Origin: Histomonas meleagridis
Taxonomy: Eukaryota; Parabasalia; Tritrichomonadida; Dientamoebidae
Reading direction: 5' to 3'
Length of the DNA stretch: 64,000 nucleotides
Assembly: GCA_020186115.1 (NCBI GenBank)
Contig: WSYJ01000177.1
Coordinates: 124,001-188,000, forward strand
The notes under the pieces were generated by a model. It saw only the letters and a program-made list of their open reading frames with translations. It made no database searches and had not been told where the DNA came from. Positions 10,791 to 19,400 of this stretch are shown here, one piece after another. Numbering within the stretch: the first letter of the stretch is position 1; every line of letters begins with the position of its first letter. The translations under genes were made by a program, and so were the position numbers.

Positions 10791-11519
10791 GTTAAAGAAA
10801 TTCTGAGGAAAGAAAGTGTCTTTTTCATTGTCGTGTGACATGTTTGCGTTTAACATACAATAACAAAAAGTGATATAAATATTTTTGCAAATTGAGATTC
10901 GATATTGGAACACAGAAAGAACATTAATGATATAGATTAGACTTAATTATTTGAGTTGGTGTGCATCTAGTTAAGAGGGGAAAAAAATTTAATAAATCTT
11001 TTTACACGATTTTTTTCCAGATTATTTGGGTTTCATTAAGTGAAATTGAGATGGCAGATTTAAATAAAAAAGTGAAGTTACTTAACGGATATCTAGTAAC
11101 CGACAAATATAAGGGTAAAATTAGGAATTTCTTTAATTCAAATATTGAATTCATATTGTTCGTTTCATTTTCAAAAAGTGGTCTAATCCAATATATATTA
11201 ATAATAAATAGATACCTATATACAAACGCGTGAACATGATATAATTTTTGAAAATATATTGGTTAATTTTATAATGCTTTATATTTTTATACATAATGAA
11301 TCATCAATCTGAATTTGATGAGAATTTTTGCCTAAATTATATAAGAATAACGTTATTGAAATGAAAGTATAGATAAATTTACATATCATAAAAAATTAGT
11401 ACATAATTATTTATAAATTTATCTATATAGATCATTTTTGGAAAGTTCTTCGAAATTTTCGCGATTTTTCTATGAAATTTATCCGAAACTCCGATTTGAA
11501 ATTTTTTTTTTGGAAAACA
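10791..11519. other. Intergenic, no gene seen
   Basis: AT-rich sequence. The open frame at 10961-11233 has no domain resemblance and no convincing start context. Confidence 0.45.
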
Positions 11520-11860
11520 ATCTTTGAAAATGTATGGCTCAATAAAACCATAATCAATTAATTTATCAAGAAGATAAAAAGATTCAAACCCATATTGTCT
11601 AAAATATAGACAATTCTTTAAAAATGGTGTTTCGATTTTTGAATTCCTATAATGAATTTTATATATATTTCATAATCTTTTACTTCCAAAACAAATGAAA
11701 TGTATAACATGTTATCAATTCGCACCTTTTTGTTTAATAACAAAAGTGACTTTATAAAATTTCTAGAATATGGGTTTTCATTAGGAAATTTAATCATTAA
11801 AGTATCTTTAATTTGTAAATTGTTTTTAGAATTAAATATTCTAATGTTAAAAAAAATCAT
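11520..11860 (-). pseudogene. Possible gene relic on the minus strand
   Basis: On the minus strand an 80-residue frame (11860-11618: MIFFNIRIFNSKNN...) is followed, after one stop, by further protein-like sequence (YGFESFYLLDKLIDYGFIEPYIF). Composition is like that of the ankyrin-family N-terminal regions nearby, but I do not recognise a domain. It may be a decayed coding fragment or chance. Confidence 0.25.
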
Positions 11861-11922
11861 TCATTTACATATGTACATTTTTATACATTATTTTACATCT
11901 TACTCAAAAATCATTTTTTTGG

Positions 11923-13117
11923 ATGGGTGGAAACCAAAGTCAGGTAACACCCGATTATAAGAAAAACTTACAAATGTTACAAAACCTCGAGAATGTTATT
12001 TTTGATTTAAATGAAAATAACATTGATAAATCAATAGAATCGACCATTTTTTTATTTTACTTTTATGCAGAATTAGCGTATTCATTCATACTCATTACAT
12101 GTAGAATTATATATTCATATTTTGTTTCAAAAAATGTTTATAAATTATGTTTCCAATATTTACAAAAAATTGATATTAAAGAAAATGAAATTACAAATAA
12201 TTTGCGTTATAAATTCATAACTGTTTTTACCAAATTTCTGTTATTTATTAGAACCCAAGAATCAAATTATCTTGTTGAAAAAATGATTGAAAATGAATTA
12301 ATTGATTCAAAAATATGTAAATTGAAAAAAACTTATTATTTTGCCCAATGCTTTTCATATGAAGAAATTGAAAAATTTAAATCCAACGAATTCTCAGTTT
12401 ACTTTTTTCAAAACTTCAATGAGCTATCAAAGAATGATTGGGAACTTCATAAAAAATATATTAAAGAAGGACATAATCCAAATGAAATTGCAAAAATAAT
12501 TCGAAATGATGAAATAGAAAAACTTCAAGAAATATCATCACAAACAAATTTTGATTTTAATCAAACAATTGAACCATCACTTTATGAAAGATGTTCTTTT
12601 ATTAATAAAGATAATATTACATTAATTGATTATGCAGCATTTTTTTCTTCAGTTAAATGTTTTAAATATTTACTTATGAATGGTGCAAATGTAACAAATA
12701 CAGGTAAATATGCAGTTGCAGGTGGAAATGAAGAAATTATTCATTTATGTGAGCAGAATCATTCATCATTTGAAGATGCATATGAAACTGCAATTGAATT
12801 CCATCGAAATGATATCTTTCATTATCTTTATGGAAAAGGTAATATTGAAATCATAAATTTAACACAATTGGCAATAAAGTGTATTCTGTATAATAGTTTT
12901 AACATTCTTTCATTTTTAGAAAAAGAAGGAATGAAACTCAATAGATATCTTATTATTGAATCAATTGAAACTGGTAATATTCACTTTACAATATTTTTTT
13001 GAAAAACATCCAATATCAATAAATTTTTCTGAAAATTCAACATTTTTAGGTAATGAAGAACTTTTTAACTATCTTATCAATGAAGGATATATATCTTTAC
13101 AAAAAATTGTTTATTAA
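11923..13117 (+). CDS. Ankyrin-type protein, N-terminal region (one homopolymer frameshift)
   Basis: Starts at an ATG 11 bp after the Inr-like TCATTTT (11911-11917). MGGNQS fits an N-myristoylation signal (Gly2, Ser6). About 200 residues of helical N-terminal domain (as in trichomonad ankyrin proteins) lead into degenerate ankyrin repeats (TLIDYAAFFSSVKCFKYLLMN, YAVAGGNEEIIHLCEQNHSS). The frame ends at 13002 because of a T7 run at about 12994-13000; in the next frame it continues with clear ankyrin-like sequence (GNEELFNYLINEGYIS) to 13117. I read this as a sequencing error or recent frameshift. At 13112 the first of the AT-rich spacers begins, and the gene probably continues through the array to 14822. 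The protein would act at the cytoplasmic face of a membrane if myristoylated. Confidence 0.7.
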
Positions 13118-14822
13118 TTTTCAATTTTTATTTTAATAATTTAAAATTTTAAATTAAAATATGGAAATTATTTACAATTTTTAATGAAGACCTTATTTAT
13201 GCATCTTATAAAGGCAATACAGAAATGGTTCAATTACTTCTTAAACAAAAAGGAATTGATGTAAATGCCAAAAATATTTATATTCTTCATTTAATACTTA
13301 TTTAAACAATTTTTTATTTTAAAAGAATATTTGGAAATCATTCAAACTATTTAATAAAGCACTTGTATTAGCATCTCAAGAAGGTAATACAGAAATAGTT
13401 AAATTACTTCTTGAGAAAAAAGGAATCGATATCAATGGGGAAAATATTTATTTATTTTATTTTATTTTTATTTTAATAATTTTGGACTATTTCAAAATAA
13501 TATTTGGAAATTATTTAAATTATTTAGAACAGCACTTATAAAAGCATCTAAAAATGGTTATATAGAAATAGTTAAATTACTTCTTGAACAAGAAGGAATT
13601 GATATTAATGCTAAAGATATTTATTTATTTTATTTGAAATTTATTTTAATAATTTAATATTTCAAAATAATATTTGGAATTTATTCATAAAATTTCACAC
13701 AGCACTTATTTTGGCATCTCAAAAAGGAAATATAAAAATAGTTAAATTACTTCTTAGACAAGAAGGGATTGATGTTAATGTTAAAAACATTTATTTGTTT
13801 AATTTTATACTTATTTTAATAATTTGATGTTTGTATATAATATTTGGAAATTAATCAAATTATTTTTGACAGCACTTATTTTAGCATCCATAAAAGGTTA
13901 CACAGAAATAGTTAAATTACTCCTTGCTCAAAAAGGAATTGATATTAATGCTAAAGATATTTATTAATTTTATTTTATATTTTTCTTAATAATATGACGT
14001 TTCGAAAAAATATTTGGAAATTATTTAAAATATTAATAACAGCACTTATGTATGCATCTTGGAATGGTTATATAGAAATAGTTAAATTACTTCTTGAACA
14101 AGAAGGAATTGATATTAATGCTAAAAATATATATTTACTTTGTTTAAATTTTATTTTAATAATTTTTGAATATTTCAAAATAATATTTGGAAATTATTTA
14201 AAATATTTAATACAGCACTTATTTGGGCATCTAAAAATGGTCATACAGAAATAGTTAAATTACTTCTTGAACAAGAAGGAATTGATATTAATGCTAAAAA
14301 TATATATTTGCTTTGTTTAAATTTTATTTTAATAATTTTTAAATATTTCAAAATAATATTTGGAAATTATTTAAATTATTTAATACAGCACTTATTTGGG
14401 CATCTAAAAATGGTCATACAGAAATAGTTAAATTACTTCTTATGCAAGATGGAATTAATATACATAATAAAAATGTTAATATATTTTGTTTGAAATTTGT
14501 TTTGATAATATTCTGTTTTGATATGATATTTGGAGAATAATTACTTTATTTAGAACTGTATTTATGATAGCATCTTTAAATGGACACATTGAAATAGTTA
14601 AATTACTTCTTGCTAATGAAGATATTGCAATTAATGAAAAAGATAATTATTTATTTTATTTAAAAATATTTAAATTATTTGATATTTCAAAATAATATTC
14701 GGAAATTATTTGGAACATTTAAAACATCATTCATCTTAGCAAATGAAAAAGGTAACACTGAAATAATAAATTTACTTCTTCAACAAAAAGGAATTGACAC
14801 AAATATTAGTGTTATACCTTGA
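13112..14822 (+). repeat. Ten 39-codon ankyrin units separated by 50-56 nt AT-rich spacers
   Basis: Ten units each begin with TGG (CGG in the last) and read W-K-L-F-x-L-F-x-T-A-L-x-x-A-S-x-x-G, then EIVKLLL...GIDINAK. Unit starts are 13162, 13332, 13505, 13675, 13845, 14015, 14188, 14361, 14531 and 14700. The first nine are exactly 117 nt, all are stop-free, and the last runs to a TGA at 14820-14822. Between them lie spacers of 50, 53, 56, 53, 53, 53, 56, 56, 53 and 52 nt (the first preceding unit 1), nearly pure A/T. Most contain stops or shift the frame by 2. Spacer ends share an ATATTT direct repeat with the exon edge (GATATT|TATTT...AATATT|TGG), with no GT at the left or AG at the right. 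If the spacers are removed the ankyrin frame is continuous and the 11923 gene would end at 14822. Either this is a spliced gene with non-canonical introns or a tandemly amplified pseudogene. Confidence 0.8.
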
Positions 14823-15536
14823 AAAAGGAGGTGTTTAGAAATTTAGTTAATAAAAACATACTTATTTTTGTAATTTGATTTCAAATGTACTTAATAATTT
14901 AGGAATTTTAATGTTGCGTTTCTATATATTATATAAAATGAAAAGTAGGCTTCCAAAAAAACATATATAGACAAAATTACAGTGTTTACAATTTTAAAAT
15001 AATTATTAATATGATGTGTATCTTTAATAAAAAATGATGTTTTTATAGATTATGATTTTTTTGTTTCAAAATTCGTGTTTTTATGTTTTTGACATTTCAT
15101 CTATTTTTTAATTTAATGATTTACTTGCCCACCCTCTTCCCTATATCATGTCAACCGGCGAGTTCCTACATATACTGATATGATTACCTATTTTTATTAA
15201 TTTTTTTCTTTTTTCATTATTCTTTTATTATAATATAATTTTCTTTTTTTTATTAATTTTTATCCAAATTATTTAATAGGTCATTTTTTATAAATTAGAT
15301 ATTTTGAATATTCCCAAAAAATCATTTTAACTTCATGAGATTATAAATCGAAAGTATTCGAATTATTTTAATTTAATTAGTCTATATATATTCTTAAGAA
15401 TATATATTTTTTCATACATTATTTATAATATCTCTCACGAAAATTAGAAATATTATAAATAGTTATGATATTATTTTGATAAAATGATAAATGACAGTTC
15501 AAGTATAGAAGACGTTTACTAAAAACGTTAAAAAAA
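14823..15536. other. Intergenic, no gene seen
   Basis: Very AT-rich with long T and A runs. A short GC-richer stretch near 15127-15170 has no open frame. The DNA before 15537 has AACGTT-like sequence (15515-15520, ACGTTAAAAA near 15523) but no clear TCA Inr. Confidence 0.45.
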
Positions 15537-16343
15537 ATGGAAGAAAACAAGGAAAATGCAACAGATGTAATTGCAAGTATCCTTTATAATTCTCTTCCAG
15601 AAGAATACGAACAATGTTATTCCTTGCTCTCGGAAATTGTTGATAAAACGCTTCTTCTCGAGGCAAGAGCAAAAACGATACTCAAATGGAATTTGCGACA
15701 ATGCACATACGTTCCTTTTCAAAACTATGGTGCTATTTTGTGCCCTGAAGCACTTCAAAAAGACGGAACATTTTATGATCCAATCGCTTGTAAAACATTT
15801 CAATATGATTTTTCCACATGTTCAGCAGTAGGCGAAAGAAGAGATCCCGAAACAGAGCCATCGGAACTACGTGACTGTCTTCAAAACATTTTTATTGGAT
15901 ATGTTCGTCGTTCTTATCATGAAAATTCTGCAATTGGTGTTTATGACCTACCAAAACAAACCATAGCAATAGTTATTCGAAGTTCTTTTATAGATACATC
16001 TGAATATCAATCTGGTAGTGTGATTAGTCATTACTTATATTGTGATAACATTTTATCTGGCCGAATTGAATCAATTCAGCATTTTTTCGAAGGCCTTAAT
16101 ACGCTATGCCAAAATAGGTCAAAATTACATCCGACTTATATTGAAGAAGATGATGATCAAAAAACTGCCAAAAAAATTCTCGATGAAATTGTAAGGTTCG
16201 AAGAGCGCTGGTTGGACAGTATTAGTGAAGCATTCTCTAAAGCAAGTGAAGGTGGACTCAATAAACTCCGTTTCCAGAATCCAAGTAAGAGATCTTCGAT
16301 AAATTGGAAAAAGGAGTTCACGAAAAATGACAATGAACGCTGA
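15537..16343 (+). CDS. CAPZA: F-actin-capping protein subunit alpha (CapZ alpha)
   Basis: A 268-residue protein, the usual length for CapZ alpha (about 260-290). The N-terminal half has the family pattern of two helices followed by LLLEARAKTILKWNLRQ and a strand region with a PFQNYGAIL motif (compare 'hyaFAQYNMDQFTPV...'). The centre has YVRRSYHENSAIGVYDLPKQ (compare 'YVKDHYSNGFCTVY'). The C-terminal helix and tentacle are clearest: TAKKILDEIVRFEERW, then LNKLRFQNPSKRSSINWKK, matching 'TAKEFIKIIENAENEY...LRRQLPVTRTKIDWNK'. CapZ alpha pairs with CapZ beta to cap actin barbed ends; the beta gene is not in this window. The ATG at 15537 is the first in frame. The gene converges on the repeat-rich gene downstream (123 bp between stops). 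Confidence 0.85.
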   Translation: MEENKENATDVIASILYNSLPEEYEQCYSLLSEIVDKTLLLEARAKTILKWNLRQCTYVPFQNYGAILCPEALQKDGTFYDPIACKTFQYDFSTCSAVGERRDPETEPSELRDCLQNIFIGYVRRSYHENSAIGVYDLPKQTIAIVIRSSFIDTSEYQSGSVISHYLYCDNILSGRIESIQHFFEGLNTLCQNRSKLHPTYIEEDDDQKTAKKILDEIVRFEERWLDSISEAFSKASEGGLNKLRFQNPSKRSSINWKKEFTKNDNER

Positions 16344-16466
16344 CGACTTTTTTGTATTAGGACCAAATTTTTGGAGAGATAATTAAATTTGTCAAATGTT
16401 TGATTAAAAACATAGATATAAAATTTGATAACTTTTGTCATTAGGAAAATGGAGAAACATTTATTT

Positions 16467-19400
16467 TTATTCAAACAAATTATTTCTAATTAGATAATCC
16501 CGAAATATTTTATCCAACGGCATTTCTCTGGCCATATTTTTGTTATTTGGAATAGACATAACATCGCACGTATAACTAATGTTACTTTTCTGTATTGCGT
16601 CAAACAATGCAAATAATTTTCTCAGATTATCCAAAGCGTTTGGTAACATGACATTGTCGCCTTCATAATTTTTAATTTGATATTCCTTCCAAACTGATTC
16701 TGCGATTTTGTTTAATTCTGACATTCCATATTTCTTTGTTAATTTAGTTCCAGCATATCTTGCCAATATTTTCCCTGTATTTCTAACCAAGTAAGCTATT
16801 GCCAAATTTGTTTCTGTATCAATTTCTCTAAAGTATTTATGACATGGGTAAAACTTTGATCTAGAAAATGCTCTAACAGGCGTCACTCCATTACCCTTAC
16901 TTCCTATCTGATGTTTTCTTTCGCTTATTTGATTTGTACTTCTATCTCCAGGTATTCCAAGCACCAAAAACTTTGCGAAATCATAACCGACATTTTCCAG
17001 TACTTTACTCGCGGTTTTCGACGGTTCGATGCTGTTCATGTTTGTGTACGCGATAAGAAGCGAATTTACGGGCTCCGTCACGATTTTGGGCCTCTCCTTC
17101 GCCTCCCATGCCCACCTGCCGTACTCGTTTATTTCGTCTATGCTGGCGTATCGTCTTTTTGTTGGGAATCTTGGGCTTATCATTTTTAAATTTTTAATTT
17201 CATTATTTTGCTTTGGCTTTTGTTTGGAGCTTACTTTGCGTACACTAGGGTTCTGCTGTTGAATCGGAATTATTCGCTTTACATGTTGTACATTTATATC
17301 TGACGTGTTTTTCTTCGAGAATTTGTTATCAGGTGAGTTACTGCTCGCACGCGTTGCCATTGGATGTTCATGAACATGCGATGTTATGAGAGGCTGTGGA
17401 AATTGGACATGATATGGATCACTGTGTGGAATCGCGTTTTTGTTTGTTGTTAATAATGATAACTTTTTTTGCTGGATGTTCGACGCAATTGACTCCTTGA
17501 GATTTGCCTTACTGAGTGCCTGAATATTGTACGCAAGCTTGCTAAGGAATGCGAAGTGATTCGACATTACTTGTACACTTGGTACTGATTGATTGTGATT
17601 ATTATTGGTTGGAACTTGGAAATTTGTATGAATGGCTTCACTATGAATTGGGGTTTGATTAGATGCGCGAAATGTTGCATGTGCAATTTGACCTTGTGAA
17701 GTTTTTATGATCTCGGATTTATTCTGTGCTATTTGGGTTTGGTTATTAGCAACAAATTCATTATTTAGTGGTGATGCTTGACTTTGATTATTAGGATTAA
17801 TAAATTCACTATTAATTAGTTCTTTACGTTGATTATTAATATTAATAAATTCACTATTAATTGGGAATATTTGACTTTGGTTATTAGTATTGATAAATTC
17901 ACTATTTATTGATTCTTTACTTTGATTATTAGCATTAATAAATTCACTATTTATTGATTCTTTACTTTGATTATTAGCATTAATAAATTCACTATTAATT
18001 AGTTCTTTACGTTGATTATTAGTATTAATAAATTCACTATTTATTGATTCTTGACTTTGATTATTAGCATTGATAAATTCACTATTTATTGATTCTTTAC
18101 TTTGATTATTAGTATTGATAAATTCACTATTGATTGATTCTTTACTTTGATTATTAGCATTAATAAATTCACTATTGATTGATTCTTTACTTTGATTATT
18201 AGCATTAATAAATTCACTATTTATTGGGAATATTTGACTTTGGTTATTAGTATTGATAAATTCACTATTTATTGATTCTTTACTTTGATTATTAATATTA
18301 ATAAATTCACTATTAATTAGTTCTTTACGTTGATTATTAGCATTAATAAATTCACTATTGATTGGTTCTTTACTTTGATTATTAATATTAATAAATTCAC
18401 TATTAATTGGGAATATTTGACTTTGGTTATTAGTATTGATAAATTCACTATTTATTGATTCTTTACTTTGATTATTAGCATTAATAAATTCACTATTTAT
18501 TGATTCTTTACTTTGATTATTAGCATTAATAAATTCACTATTAATTAGTTCTTTACGTTGATTATTAATATTAATAAATTCACTATTGATTGATTCTTGA
18601 CTTTGGTTATTAGTATTGATAAATTCACTATTTATTGGGAATATTTGACTTTGGTTATTAGTATTAATAAATTCACTATTGATTGATTCTTGACTTTGAT
18701 TATTAGTATTGATAAATTCACTATTGATTGATTCTTGACTTTGATTATTAGTATTAATAAATTCACTATTTATTGATTCTTGACTTTGATTATTAGCATT
18801 AATAAATTCACTATTGATTGGTTCTTTACTTTGATTATTAGTATTAATAAATTCACTATTAATTGGGAATATTTGACTTTGGTTATTAGTATTGATAAAT
18901 TCACTATTTATTGATTCTTGACTTTGATTATTAGCATTAATAAATTCACTATTTATTGATTCTTTACTTTGATTATTAGCATTAATAAATTCACTATTAA
19001 TTAGTTCTTTACGTTGATTATTAATATTAATAAATTCACTATTGATTGATTCTTGACTTTGGTTATTAGTATTGATAAATTCACTATTTATTGATTCTTG
19101 ACTTTGATTATTAGTATTAATAAATTCACTATTTATTGATTCTTGACTTTGATTATTAGCATTAATAAATTCACTATTGATTGGTTCTTTACTTTGATTA
19201 TTAGTATTAATAAATTCACTATTTATTGATTCTTGACTTTGATTATTAGTATTAATAAATTCACTATTTATTGATTCTTGACTTTGATTATTAGCATTAA
19301 TAAATTCACTATTTATTGATTCTTTACTTTGATTATTAGCATTAATAAATTCACTATTAATTAGTTCTTTACGTTGATTATTAATATTAATAAATTCACT

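Noticed and set aside
10961..11233. 90-codon open frame
   Set aside because: AT-rich, no recognisable protein features and no start context.
13112..14699. Canonical GT-AG introns between ankyrin units
   Set aside because: Spacers such as 13622-13674 contain no GT at all near the left edge and no AG at the right edge; in-frame joining does not allow GT-AG.
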